Shown here: one piece after another, positions 1-6,937 of the stretch | Numbering within the stretch: position 1 is the stretch's first letter | How the letters are laid out: each line of letters starts with the position of its first letter | Virus record (IMG/VR): IMGVR_UViG_3300023109_000014 | Span: 1-64,000 of that record | Direction: 5' to 3' (one strand) | DNA length: 64,000 nt | DNA from: a virus | Notes under the pieces: generated by a model | What the model was told of the DNA's origin: nothing | What the model saw: the letters and a program-made list of their open reading frames with translations, nothing else | The model's database searches: none | Translations under genes and position numbers: made by a program

Positions 1-184
1 GTAAACATATAACAAATAAATAAGAAGCAAATAAAGAACAAATAAATATGACTTAAATAAATAATAATTCAAATACAATTATCGGCGAAATAAACATATA
101 GTGTAAGTCACTGAAGGGCAACGCTTTGTGCAAATCGCCAGGCGAATTTAAAAAGTCAAGCATAAAGTTTATCAAAATTAAGGG
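1..184. other. leader region with no recognisable gene
   Basis: This is an AT-rich stretch with short A/T runs and one copy of the recurrent palindromic element near 132-149. I find no convincing coding sequence. The region ends in the promoter that drives the first gene, so it probably separates that gene from an unseen upstream operon. Confidence 0.5.
132..149. repeat. palindromic intergenic element, copy 1
   Basis: AAATCGCC-A-GGCGAATTT is an imperfect hairpin of the same design as nine further copies down to 13.7 kb. It lies upstream of the first promoter. The TGCCAA extension seen in other copies is absent here. Confidence 0.6.
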
Positions 185-213
185 TTGACAAGCAGAGTTG
201 ATTATACTATATT
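185..213 (+). promoter_or_regulatory. sigma-70-type promoter, predicted leaderless start
   Basis: The -35 TTGACA is at 185-190, followed by a 17 bp spacer and -10 TATATT at 208-213. The ATG at 220 lies 6 nt after the -10, which is where transcription itself should begin, so the mRNA has no room for a ribosome binding site. Confidence 0.7.
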
Positions 214-219
214 ATAGTT

Positions 220-444
220 ATGACAGATTTTATTGCAGACATGAAAGCATCTCTCGAAAGATGGAAAAGCCCAAAAGATTCTCAACCTCGCAAAGGTATG
301 ATGGTATACTTAGACAAAAGCACACCAATTCTCGTGCAGTACGCCAACGAAGATAGTTTCAACCACGCCAAGACGATTACTTCTCGCAAGGGTCAGCAAT
401 CTTGTCTTAGAAATGTAACACCAAACGGAGGAAAACTACAATGA
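220..444 (+). CDS. hypothetical protein, 74 aa
   Basis: This is a small soluble protein of unknown function with a basic, Lys/Arg-rich middle. No domain is recognised. The start is fixed by the promoter whose -10 ends 6 nt before the ATG. Its TGA overlaps the ATG of the next gene (ATGA), so the two are probably translationally coupled. It is the first gene of a run that leads into the DNA ligase, which hints at DNA metabolism, but the protein itself gives no evidence of that. Confidence 0.7.
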   Translation: MTDFIADMKASLERWKSPKDSQPRKGMMVYLDKSTPILVQYANEDSFNHAKTITSRKGQQSCLRNVTPNGGKLQ

Positions 445-632
445 TACTAACACAACCTAATCAAATCGCACAATTCAGAGCAAAAACCTTACTAAGAGGC
501 TTAAAGTTAGAAACTTTAGGAATGACCAAAAGAGGGCAGTCTTGCTATAGCATTATTAAGTCAGAATATGGTCTTAAAGGTAGCAAACAAAAAGTTTACG
601 ATCAATTCAAGAAAATCCTTGACATGGGTTAA
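441..632 (+). CDS. hypothetical protein, 63 aa
   Basis: This is a basic, probably helical protein with a central RGLKLE..GM.KRG segment and no recognised domain. It is coupled to the preceding gene by an ATGA overlap. Its last codons contain the -35 box of the ligase promoter (TTGACA at 619-624), showing how tightly promoters are embedded in coding sequence here. A DNA-binding role is possible from its charge but unproven. Confidence 0.65.
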   Translation: MILTQPNQIAQFRAKTLLRGLKLETLGMTKRGQSCYSIIKSEYGLKGSKQKVYDQFKKILDMG

Positions 633-647
633 AACAAGAACTAGAAT
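619..647 (+). promoter_or_regulatory. promoter for DNA ligase gene, predicted leaderless
   Basis: TTGACA at 619-624, a 17 bp spacer and TAGAAT at 642-647. The ATG at 655 lies 7 nt downstream. Because the -10 covers the alternative ATG at 646, the start at 655 is preferred. Confidence 0.6.
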
Positions 648-654
648 GACTACT

Positions 655-1869
655 ATGCAAAAACTTGATAAACTATACAAAATTGACTCCCTCGGTAAAT
701 TAAGAGAGTGGACAATGGTAATCGATGGAAACGCTTTCTACGCTGAGAAAGGTTTAGTCGGAGGTAAAATTCGATGCGATAAACCAACAACTACAACTAG
801 CAAGAACGAAGGCAAGAAAAATGCCACAACTGATATCGAACAAGCATTGGTTGAAGCAAAAGCTAGGTGGATAAAGAAACTTAAAGAGGGTTATGCCAAA
901 ACCCCCAAAGAAGCAGAGACAACTGCATTTTATGAACCCATGCTTGCACAAAAGTTTGAAGATAGGCAAAAAGAAATCAACAAATCTTTTTCAGATAACA
1001 TTGCCGTATGGAGTCAACCAAAACTAGATGGTATTCGTTGCATCATTCGTTCAGAAAATTGGGAAGTTGTTGCTCGAACACGCAAAGGTACAAGAATTGA
1101 TATGATTCCCCATGTATGCAAAGCATTGATGGAATTCTTCAACGAGTACCCCAATGCTATTTTGGATGGAGAGTTGTACAATCACGATTTGAAGCACGAC
1201 TTCAACAAGATTGTATCTCTTGTGCGTAAGCAAGCCCCCAAAAGAGGAAAAAATGACTCAGAAAAAGCGTGGGAAAAAAAGCTTAGAGCATATGCAGATA
1301 GACTTGACGAGGCAGAGAAATTGGTTCAGTATTGGATATATGATATTCCACGATTTAGCGAAGATTGGCACAATGAGTCAACCCCATTTGCTTCAAGAAT
1401 GTTTAACTTTCAAAGTTGCTATATGAGTATGGACGATTCAACACAAGATTACATAAAGTTAGTACATCCTACTTCTTGCAAGAATCACGATGACTTAGAT
1501 TTGTTTTACGGAAGTTATACAGATGAAGGGTACGAAGGGCAAATGGTAAGACTGAATTGTCCTTACGAAAGCAAAAGAAGTAAAAGTTTGCTCAAACGCA
1601 AAGAATTTCAAGATGCAGAATATAAAGTTATGGACATTGAAGAAGGTAATGGAAACAGAGGGGGAACTGCAAAACATTTGGTGTGTTATTGCCCCGAAGT
1701 AGATAAAACTTTTCACTCTAACATAAAAGGGTCATTTGATTATCTTGCAGAGATTTTGCAAAACAAAGATAATTACATTGGCAAACTCGCAACAATCAAA
1801 TTCTTTGAACTAACTCCTGATGGAGTGCCAAGATTCCCATATGCCATTGCATTTAGGGATTACGAATAA
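655..1869 (+). CDS. ATP-dependent DNA ligase with N-terminal WGR-like domain
   Basis: This enzyme seals nicks in duplex DNA through an enzyme-adenylate intermediate. The adenylation motif KLDGIR places the nucleophilic Lys near residue 123. DGE (motif III) is near 171, EGQMVR (motif IV) near 294 and LLKRK (motif V) near 314. The C-terminus (FELTPDG..RFP) fits an OB-fold. Residues of about 10-90 look like a WGR domain, with a GGK segment and a helix rich in Glu/Ala/Lys. The start at 655 follows a -10 box by 7 nt; in-frame ATGs at 568 and 646 lie inside the preceding gene or the promoter. The role is phage DNA replication and repair, next to two glycosylase-like genes. Confidence 0.93.
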   Translation: MQKLDKLYKIDSLGKLREWTMVIDGNAFYAEKGLVGGKIRCDKPTTTTSKNEGKKNATTDIEQALVEAKARWIKKLKEGYAKTPKEAETTAFYEPMLAQKFEDRQKEINKSFSDNIAVWSQPKLDGIRCIIRSENWEVVARTRKGTRIDMIPHVCKALMEFFNEYPNAILDGELYNHDLKHDFNKIVSLVRKQAPKRGKNDSEKAWEKKLRAYADRLDEAEKLVQYWIYDIPRFSEDWHNESTPFASRMFNFQSCYMSMDDSTQDYIKLVHPTSCKNHDDLDLFYGSYTDEGYEGQMVRLNCPYESKRSKSLLKRKEFQDAEYKVMDIEEGNGNRGGTAKHLVCYCPEVDKTFHSNIKGSFDYLAEILQNKDNYIGKLATIKFFELTPDGVPRFPYAIAFRDYE

Positions 1870-1890
1870 AAACAACCAACCCATGCTAAA

Positions 1891-2478
1891 ATGATTGATC
1901 CAAAAAAAGTAACTAATTATAAAAGAACTAAATCCGAACTGCAAGAATTCCTTTTGTTCTGTATTTGTGTCGCGGGCAAAAAAAGTACTATTGAAGCACC
2001 TAAGCTTGATAGATTTTTGAATTCACTTAAAAAAAGGTTTAAGTTAGAGGAACCTTTTGCTTTGATTGAATCCGCGAAAGAAGACGGAAGTCTTTGGGAT
2101 GAAATGCAAGAACATAGAATTGCTCCGTATGGACAAAGGTACAATAGTTTTGTGGATGTTATTTCAAAGCTTGATGCGTACAATCTAGAAGAATCTACTC
2201 TTGATCAATTACAATCGATTAGAGGTATTAGTACAAAGACTAGTAGGTTCTTTCTTACTCATTCTGTTGAGAAGTTTGATGATCCCGTTCTAGATACGCA
2301 TATCCTTAAATTTCTAACTGATTTCGGTTACAAAGATGTGCCAAAGTCAACCCCTCAAAACCCAAAGGTGTACGAAAGATTTTCTAAACTATTTCGTAGT
2401 ATCGCTAGATTTGAGGGAAAAAGTGTTGCAGATTTTGACTTAGAGATATGGACAAAATATTCCTACGGAAACGCTTGA
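1891..2478 (+). CDS. HhH-GPD-like DNA glycosylase relative
   Basis: It resembles the endonuclease III/HhH-GPD base-excision superfamily. A helix-hairpin-helix segment (LQSIRGISTKT, about 106-117) is followed by VLDTHILKFL, whose Asp near 135 matches the catalytic Asp of the family. The C-terminal Cys cluster of iron-sulphur members is absent. At 195 aa it is the usual length. It is separated from the ligase by about 20 nt and followed by a second protein with the same motif pair, so a paired repair or modified-base function is plausible. The substrate is unknown. Confidence 0.7.
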   Translation: MIDPKKVTNYKRTKSELQEFLLFCICVAGKKSTIEAPKLDRFLNSLKKRFKLEEPFALIESAKEDGSLWDEMQEHRIAPYGQRYNSFVDVISKLDAYNLEESTLDQLQSIRGISTKTSRFFLTHSVEKFDDPVLDTHILKFLTDFGYKDVPKSTPQNPKVYERFSKLFRSIARFEGKSVADFDLEIWTKYSYGNA

Positions 2479-2503
2479 CAAATTAAGATAACTTATATAA
2501 CAT
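2475..2503 (+). promoter_or_regulatory. promoter, predicted leaderless start
   Basis: TTGACA at 2475-2480, overlapping the end of the previous gene, then 17 bp and TAACAT at 2498-2503. The ATG at 2511 is 7 nt after the -10, and no Shine-Dalgarno sequence is present. Confidence 0.6.
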
Positions 2504-2510
2504 TATTATT

Positions 2511-3305
2511 ATGAAAATTGCTAAACAATCCGTCCTTGGTTTTATGGAAGATGTCTACCCTTTAGGGATAGATACGAGTTATTTTACAAATTGGCTCGAT
2601 TCTATTGATGAAGATAGAATGAAAACATATCAAAGTTATTGGGAGTCTCTTCGACCCAAAACAGAAGCTGACTTTATTAGAGTGTGGTTATTCGCCTTTA
2701 TGAGTATACATACCACATGGGAGAGTAATGTTAGAGGTTACGAAGCATTGAAAGACTTAAAGTGGATGAACGATAAAAAACTCTTACGAGAAAAGCTTGT
2801 AGAATGTAGAGCAGGTTTGTACAACATGAGAACAGATAGGTTGTGGAAATTTCGCAATCAATGGCTAAAGGATTCTAGCCAATTTTACAAAAAAACCAAT
2901 GAAGCTTGGCAAGATTACAGAGATCGTTTGACTGATAATGTGTATGGCATTGGTCTTGCGAAAACATCATTCGTAATTGAGATGGCATATCCAAATGCAG
3001 ATATCTGTTGTCTAGATGTTCATATCTTGCGTTACCTTGGTAGAGAACAAGAAAATGGATCTCTCAACAAGAAGACTTACCGAATCCGAGAAAATTATTG
3101 GATTGACGAATGCAGAAAAAGAAACTATGATCCAGCGATGGTAAGGCATTATTATTGGGATGATATGAAGGGATATAATGATACTCGTTATTGGTCATAT
3201 GTTCTAGAAGGTCAAAAACGATTCGACTTATCTTTATTTACTCAAAAACTTAAACATAAAATTACATCATGGACACCAAAGAAGACAGAATTACAAGCAG
3301 TTTAG
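2511..3305 (+). CDS. second HhH-GPD-like protein (DNA glycosylase fold)
   Basis: The helix-hairpin-helix-like GIGLAKT (146-152) is followed by ICCLDVHILRYLG, with a candidate catalytic Asp near residue 169. This is the same spacing and logic as in the preceding gene. The N-terminal 130 residues are helical and Trp-rich and are not recognised. At 264 aa it is longer than its neighbour. The two share little sequence outside the motif block, so they look like diverged members of one fold family rather than a recent duplication. It is transcribed from its own promoter. DNA repair or base excision is inferred from family and position. Confidence 0.6.
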   Translation: MKIAKQSVLGFMEDVYPLGIDTSYFTNWLDSIDEDRMKTYQSYWESLRPKTEADFIRVWLFAFMSIHTTWESNVRGYEALKDLKWMNDKKLLREKLVECRAGLYNMRTDRLWKFRNQWLKDSSQFYKKTNEAWQDYRDRLTDNVYGIGLAKTSFVIEMAYPNADICCLDVHILRYLGREQENGSLNKKTYRIRENYWIDECRKRNYDPAMVRHYYWDDMKGYNDTRYWSYVLEGQKRFDLSLFTQKLKHKITSWTPKKTELQAV

Positions 3306-3319
3306 ACGAGGAGGCGATA

Positions 3320-3514
3320 GTGTATACAGAATATGCAGACGCACTAATTGGGGTTGACTCGAAAGGTCGAGCAACCTACAATCTTGAAAAATGTATTAAC
3401 ATACTTATTGAAAGAGATGGTATGGATTACGAAGAGGCGACAGAATATTTTTGGTTCAATACTGAGGGGGCTTACTTTGGAGAACTAACTCCTTTGTTTG
3501 TTGAAGTATACTAA
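3320..3514 (+). CDS. conserved phage hypothetical protein
   Basis: It matches a common phage family I recognise by pattern: YADALIGVD at the start, then ILIERDGMDYEEA and an ending like EGAYFGELTPLF. The function is unknown. I choose the GTG at 3320 because a perfect GAGGAGG sits 5 nt upstream and the family typically begins just before this conserved stretch. An in-frame ATG at 3269 would add 17 residues, overlap the preceding gene and lack a ribosome binding site. Confidence 0.75.
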   Translation: MYTEYADALIGVDSKGRATYNLEKCINILIERDGMDYEEATEYFWFNTEGAYFGELTPLFVEVY

Positions 3515-3573
3515 GTGGATGCGGTTACGCTTTTTATAATCATCTCTGCTTACTTTTTTTACCTCAAACTGAA

Positions 3574-3750
3574 ATGAATATATCTGAAATCGAGTCTTAT
3601 TTTGATGCAATAGATTTTTTCGATAAAGTGTTTGACAAGGGCAAAATGAGCGCGGAAGAAACAGTAAAGAAAATGTATAAACATTGGCCAAATACCACTC
3701 TAAGGTTAACCGCTCAAGGTTTTTTTATGGCAATAGTAGAAAGAAATTAG
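3574..3750 (+). CDS. hypothetical protein, 58 aa
   Basis: This small ORF has coding-like composition: acidic N-terminus (ISEIESYFDAIDFFDKVFD), basic middle and hydrophobic end. Roughly 60 nt separate it from the preceding gene, and it is followed by the double-hairpin element at 3778-3842. No Shine-Dalgarno sequence is clear. No domain is recognised. It sits in a gap that would otherwise be empty in a very gene-dense region. Confidence 0.55.
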   Translation: MNISEIESYFDAIDFFDKVFDKGKMSAEETVKKMYKHWPNTTLRLTAQGFFMAIVERN

Positions 3751-3777
3751 TTTAGTTCAAATAGCATGGTAGCAATA

Positions 3778-3803
3778 GCCTTAGGGGCGTAAACCCCTGA
3801 GGC
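3778..3803 (+). repeat. GC-rich hairpin of a recurrent double-hairpin cassette
   Basis: GCCTTAGGGG pairs with CCCCTGAGGC (one wobble) around the loop CGTAAA. About a dozen nt later comes the recurrent ATCG palindrome. The same two-hairpin arrangement with a different stem sequence occurs at 7974-8040, so the structure is conserved more than the sequence. It could act as a terminator or an RNA processing site. Confidence 0.6.
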
Positions 3804-3816
3804 TTAGCTGTTTATA

Positions 3817-3842
3817 AAATCGCCCGCCGATTTCATGCCAAC
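3817..3842. repeat. palindromic intergenic element, copy 2
   Basis: AAAATCG-CCCG-CCGATTT is followed by CATGCCAA. It sits directly after the GC hairpin at 3778-3803 and before the next promoter. Confidence 0.7.
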
Positions 3843-3907
3843 TTTTAAAATATTTTTTTCTCAGAAAAAAGCTTGACTTTATACGATAAAGTGTCAAACT
3901 AACATAT

Positions 3908-4309
3908 ATGATACCACTAGCTAAGAAGTTGCAAACTAGATACAAACTAAACCTTAACAAACCCGTCTTTGTTTATAAAAACCTTCATCGAGATTGTTGG
4001 AGCGTCAAGCAAGATGGCTTAGTCAAGACTCACGCCCAAAACATAACCATGCATAGTTGCACTTTTAAGGTTAATAAAAATGGTAGGGAAAAAGTATTAA
4101 CAGAGAAAAGAAAGAATGTCCATGCGGGAGTACTTGGTTATATAGAAAAATGGATAGATTTAGATTGGGAGAAGAATCATTCTACCGCCCGACCCGTAAC
4201 ATATAATCCATATAAGTATAAGAATTTTGTTGACAAAGACACGGAACAAATGGTAGATTACTCTATTGCAGTTAAACTAGAAGGAAACCATGTATTGGCA
4301 GTATTATGA
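3908..4309 (+). CDS. conserved phage hypothetical protein
   Basis: The protein contains the signature GREKVLTEKRKNVHAGVLG (about 59-77), which recurs in small proteins of many large phages. Its function is not known. The ATG lies shortly after a TTGACT box (3873-3878) with a poor -10. The 3' end overlaps the next start codon by ATGA, so the genes are coupled. Basic residues are scattered throughout, and no membrane segment or signal is present. Confidence 0.75.
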   Translation: MIPLAKKLQTRYKLNLNKPVFVYKNLHRDCWSVKQDGLVKTHAQNITMHSCTFKVNKNGREKVLTEKRKNVHAGVLGYIEKWIDLDWEKNHSTARPVTYNPYKYKNFVDKDTEQMVDYSIAVKLEGNHVLAVL

Positions 4310-4455
4310 ATGAAACACAAATGACAAAAACAAAATTGAAAAAAGAAATCTTAGATGAATTTGATTATTTATCACCAAAAGAGTTAATTCAAATTTTCGA
4401 GATGATTTTCGGAAATGGCGAAGTAAAGCTTAACGAAGTAGATTGGAGCAAGTAA
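4306..4455 (+). CDS. hypothetical protein, 49 aa
   Basis: This is a short helical protein (LKKEILDEFDYLSPKELIQIF) coupled by ATGA to the preceding gene. No domain is recognised. The overlapping start and the absence of any gap support it as a real gene despite its size. Confidence 0.6.
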   Translation: MNETQMTKTKLKKEILDEFDYLSPKELIQIFEMIFGNGEVKLNEVDWSK

Positions 4456-4457
4456 TT

Positions 4458-4607
4458 ATGACCCTTATTGACCACATTATTCTTTTACCATCAGCTATAG
4501 CAGTTTTTGGTTTTATTTGGCACATGACATATGAGACATTCTTTGCAGAAGATAAAAGCGAAGATCTTTTCAAATTAGTTGTTGACAACAACAACAAACA
4601 AGGTTAG
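4458..4607 (+). CDS. small membrane protein, 49 aa
   Basis: One hydrophobic helix (about residues 5-22, IILLPSAIAVFGFIW) is followed by a charged tail. It starts 2 nt after the previous stop. The -35 and part of the -10 of the next promoter lie inside its 3' end (4582-4610). It is likely an inner-membrane single-pass peptide; function unknown. Confidence 0.55.
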   Translation: MTLIDHIILLPSAIAVFGFIWHMTYETFFAEDKSEDLFKLVVDNNNKQG

Positions 4608-4610
4608 ATT
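4582..4610 (+). promoter_or_regulatory. promoter, predicted leaderless start
   Basis: TTGACA at 4582-4587, 17 bp, TAGATT at 4605-4610, then TATTATTATG with the ATG at 4617, 6 nt downstream. The string TAGATTATTATTATG is repeated exactly at the promoter near 13207. Confidence 0.7.
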
Positions 4611-4616
4611 ATTATT

Positions 4617-4844
4617 ATGAAAAACATTGCAGAAAAACTCGCAGAAATCAAACAATGCTTTTTGGGTAACTTGCGTTACGCTGACCCAAGCGACCCAATC
4701 AATTTGGAACGAGCTAAACAGGTAGGTGTTAAAGGTTTTGCGATTCAGTCGCTTGATGAAGCACTAGCAGATGCCATTGCTGATTGCCAAGATGCTCATT
4801 ATGAGTATTTATTAGAAGAATCTAGAGAAGGAGCTTCTTTATAA
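4617..4844 (+). CDS. hypothetical protein, 75 aa
   Basis: This is an acidic, helix-rich protein (SLDEALADAIADCQDAHYEYLLEE in its second half, shown here in parts only for orientation). No family is recognised. It is expressed from a leaderless-type promoter and ends one base into the next ATG (TAATG), implying coupling with the MGLDQYAYA protein. Confidence 0.65.
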   Translation: MKNIAEKLAEIKQCFLGNLRYADPSDPINLERAKQVGVKGFAIQSLDEALADAIADCQDAHYEYLLEESREGASL

Positions 4845-5251
4845 TGGGTTTAGATCAATACGCTTACGCTCGTCCTCCACGCAAACGCAATGGAGATGAC
4901 GATGAACAGATTGCCGAATGGCGAAAGCATAATCGCTTGCAAGGTTGGATGGAGCAGTTGTGGAACGATAAAGGATGCCCTAATGCAGATGAGAGTGACA
5001 ATTTCAACTGCGTTGCACTTCAAATCACAGAAGAGGACTTAATCAATCTAGAAGATGCAATCGACAACTTTGAACTGCCCGAATCCAATGGTTTCTTTTG
5101 GGGAAGTGATTCTTATTTTTGGACAGATGAAAATGACGAGCCATTTCCCGAAAACGAATATTGGTATAAAGAATCAGATCTTAATTTTGTAAAAGATGCA
5201 AAAAAGATGCTTGACAAAGGTTATCGAATTTATTATAGTAGTTGGTATTGA
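4844..5251 (+). CDS. conserved phage protein of the MGLD.Y family
   Basis: The N-terminus MGLDQYAYA, the central WRKHNRLQGWMEQLW and a C-terminal YYSSWY are hallmarks of a phage protein family of unknown biochemical role. Such proteins are sometimes mislabelled phosphoglycerate kinase in databases, but no kinase motif is present. It is acidic and Trp-rich. A promoter for the next gene lies inside its 3' end (TTGACA at 5211). Confidence 0.8.
   Translation: MGLDQYAYARPPRKRNGDDDEQIAEWRKHNRLQGWMEQLWNDKGCPNADESDNFNCVALQITEEDLINLEDAIDNFELPESNGFFWGSDSYFWTDENDEPFPENEYWYKESDLNFVKDAKKMLDKGYRIYYSSWY
5211..5239 (+). promoter_or_regulatory. promoter inside the 3' end of the preceding gene
   Basis: TTGACA at 5211-5216, 17 bp and TATAGT at 5234-5239. 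The ATG at 5260 lies 20 nt downstream, so this transcript should have a short leader. Confidence 0.55.
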
Positions 5252-5259
5252 TAAAAACT

Positions 5260-5511
5260 ATGAAAACACTAAAAGATATAATTTCCCAAATGGGCTTCGT
5301 AAACTCTCTACAATGCGATGAACTTGCAGAACATTTCCCTCATACTAGAGTTGTTATTCAATGGGGCGGAATGCCTCGTGAGCGAGTGTCTGCTTTTGAG
5401 GTTGCAAAAAGAATTAAGTATGTAGAAGATAATGACATTGATTATGTAAGGCAATGCTTTATATGTTCTAAAGAATATAATATGTTGAAAGAAGTATTTG
5501 GGGTTGCATAA
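5260..5511 (+). CDS. hypothetical protein, 83 aa
   Basis: No domain is recognised. The protein has a hydrophilic N-terminus and a Cys-containing C-terminal segment (RQCFICSKEYN). The ATG at 5260 is chosen over an upstream TTG because it follows the promoter at 5211-5239. Its TAA shares a base with the ATG of the next gene, suggesting coupled translation. Confidence 0.6.
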   Translation: MKTLKDIISQMGFVNSLQCDELAEHFPHTRVVIQWGGMPRERVSAFEVAKRIKYVEDNDIDYVRQCFICSKEYNMLKEVFGVA

Positions 5512-5654
5512 TGAACTTAGAGGAAGCAATAGAACTGATTCAAGAGCAACTTAAGCTCGGCGAAAGAATGGTCATTACTAAAACCACATTTTCTTTAGAG
5601 GAGAATGATGATGATATTGATCTTGACATGATTAACCAAATGTACAATAATTAA
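5511..5654 (+). CDS. hypothetical protein, 47 aa
   Basis: This is an acidic short ORF (MNLEEAIELIQEQLKLGE then an Asp-rich stretch), coupled to the gene before by TAATG and to the next by a 3 nt gap. The amphipathic N-terminal helix suggests a partner-binding peptide. Function unknown. Confidence 0.55.
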   Translation: MNLEEAIELIQEQLKLGERMVITKTTFSLEENDDDIDLDMINQMYNN

Positions 5655-5657
5655 GAT

Positions 5658-5906
5658 ATGAAGCAAAAAGAATATATAGATGCAGTATGCGACCACGACC
5701 AATTTGGTATAAAGCCACCTATTTCTGACGAGGTAGAACATGACCAAGATGCAGATATGTGGAGGTTATGGTTTGAATTTAGGAACGAATTTACGGGCGA
5801 AGAGGATATAATTCCTGTTCATTTTGAAACAAAGGAGGATGCAGATGAAGCAATACAAGAAATCAACAATACTAGAATTTTTCAAGAAGAGCGTAAAAGT
5901 GCTTGA
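5658..5906 (+). CDS. hypothetical protein, 82 aa
   Basis: This is an acidic protein with MWRLWFEFRNEFTGEE in the middle, which looks like a beta-strand-rich fold, and a helical Glu/Asp-rich end. It follows the previous stop by 3 nt. Its stop codon overlaps the -35 of the next promoter (TTGACT at 5903). No family is recognised. Confidence 0.6.
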   Translation: MKQKEYIDAVCDHDQFGIKPPISDEVEHDQDADMWRLWFEFRNEFTGEEDIIPVHFETKEDADEAIQEINNTRIFQEERKSA

Positions 5907-5931
5907 CTTTATACATCGTATATGCGATAAT
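5903..5931 (+). promoter_or_regulatory. promoter, near-leaderless
   Basis: TTGACT at 5903-5908, 17 bp, GATAAT at 5926-5931. The ATG at 5941 lies 9 nt after the -10, leaving at most a few bases of leader. Confidence 0.65.
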
Positions 5932-5940
5932 ACTAACATA

Positions 5941-6231
5941 ATGAAGAAAATGAAAATGAAGAAACTAACTACTACTATAACTAATTTGCTTGGTCGAGGA
6001 ACTGCCATTGCAAGCTTTGACTACAACGGAACAACTCGAAATGTTGTTATTGGTGCTAACGCATCTTCTCAAGGAGAGAGGGTTTGGGGAGCAATGACCA
6101 ATCGAGCCATTATCGAGCATAAAGGTAACGCTTACTTATCCGCAAGGGTAAACAATGATCCTGCGGGTTATGTTAAAGCTTTTCGACTCGATAAGATCAG
6201 CAATTTTAAGGTAGACGGATCAGTCGTCTAG
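5941..6231 (+). CDS. small beta-rich protein, possibly WYL-like
   Basis: After a Lys/Met-rich start (KKMKMKK) the sequence alternates short strands: RNVVIGAN, RAIIEHKGNAYLSARVNND, and KAFRLDKISNFKV. The order Arg, then GN.YL.A, then an FRLDKI ending resembles the small WYL/Sm-like ligand-binding fold; this is a tentative reading. The promoter position fixes the start at 5941; an earlier in-frame ATG at 5824 lies inside the upstream gene. A strong terminator follows immediately, so this is a monocistronic unit or operon end. Confidence 0.6.
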   Translation: MKKMKMKKLTTTITNLLGRGTAIASFDYNGTTRNVVIGANASSQGERVWGAMTNRAIIEHKGNAYLSARVNNDPAGYVKAFRLDKISNFKVDGSVV

Positions 6232-6257
6232 TCTAGCAAGTTAGTAGCGGTGTTAAG

Positions 6258-6287
6258 CGGGGTCTGCGTAGCGGACCCCGTTTTTTT
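6258..6287 (+). terminator. Rho-independent terminator
   Basis: CGGGGTC pairs with GACCCCG around an eight- or nine-base loop and is followed by seven T. It ends the operon whose last gene stops at 6231. Confidence 0.9.
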
Positions 6288-6324
6288 ATACCCACTTAAA
6301 TAGGTTGCCTTAAATAGTATAATG

Positions 6325-6358
6325 TTTGGCACAAAAATCGCCAGCCGATTTAATGCCA
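6325..6358. repeat. palindromic intergenic element, copy 3 (complete dyad)
   Basis: This is the most complete copy: TTGGCAC-AAAAATCG on the left and CGATTTAA-TGCCA on the right of a short centre. It shows that the TGCCAA box seen on one side of other copies belongs to a longer inverted repeat. The surrounding stretch from 6288 to 6537 holds nothing else I can support apart from a promoter-like TTGCGT/TATA region near 6500-6530. Confidence 0.7.
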
Positions 6359-6537
6359 CAAATTGCATGGTATATCAAGCATAATGACGGCTAAACACAG
6401 AAAGGCTAAGGGTTTAGGCTTAAAACTTAACTTATGCATCTTATATCATGCATTCCTCATTGTTTCAAAAAAACTTATCAAATTAAGTATTTTTTGCTTG
6501 CGTTTAACATAAAAAAGTTTATTATTGTATATATAGA

Positions 6538-6642
6538 ATGAAAAAGATCAAAGTAAGAAAACCAATTTTATTTACTAAGTCTCGACCACATAAGGTCAAG
6601 AAGGTAATCCATCGCAAACTAAAACATAAAGAACAATTATGA
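6538..6642 (+). CDS. very basic 34-aa peptide
   Basis: The ORF encodes a short, strongly cationic peptide (about half Lys, Arg or His, beginning MKKIKVRKPILF). It lies just after an AT-rich promoter-like stretch (GTATATATAG then ATG). Its TGA overlaps the next ATG (ATGA), which supports real translation and coupling. A nucleic-acid or host-protein-binding role is only a guess. Confidence 0.5.
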   Translation: MKKIKVRKPILFTKSRPHKVKKVIHRKLKHKEQL

Positions 6643-6869
6643 ATATTAACGAAAATTATATAGAACAAGATATGCCAAGTGCAGTTCAGATCACAAACCT
6701 TGTCATGGATTCATTATTTGATATTGCTATCAAGCCTATGGAATCGAAACTTAACGAACAGCAAACAGCTTTAGTTGTCGAAGCGGGCATAGCGTTAAAG
6801 ATTATCGCTAAAGAGGCAGACGCTTATAGAAAACTAAAATTACACGGAAACGAATATTATAAAAATTAA
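6639..6869 (+). CDS. hypothetical protein, 76 aa
   Basis: This is a mostly helical protein with NEQQTALVVEAGIALKIIAKEADAY as its central segment. No family is recognised. It is coupled through ATGA to the basic peptide upstream and followed by the promoter of the DUF932-like gene. Confidence 0.6.
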   Translation: MNINENYIEQDMPSAVQITNLVMDSLFDIAIKPMESKLNEQQTALVVEAGIALKIIAKEADAYRKLKLHGNEYYKN

Positions 6870-6872
6870 GTG

Positions 6873-6901
6873 TTGACAATTGCACGAAAATTTAAGATAA
6901 T
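6873..6901 (+). promoter_or_regulatory. strong sigma-70-type promoter with conventional leader
   Basis: TTGACA at 6873-6878, 17 bp and GATAAT at 6896-6901. The ATG at 6938 is about 36 nt on and is preceded by an A/G-rich stretch containing GAAAGAA, so unlike its neighbours this mRNA has a leader. Confidence 0.7.
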
Positions 6902-6937
6902 TATAAACATAACCTAATCAAACGAAAGAAAAAAATT

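Noticed and set aside
5824-5940. Longer version of the gene at 5941
   Set aside because: The extra N-terminus overlaps the upstream gene in another frame and contains the promoter.
6288-6537. Non-coding stretch considered for a tRNA or small RNA
   Set aside because: No cloverleaf or acceptor pairing is visible; only the palindromic element and a promoter-like region can be supported.
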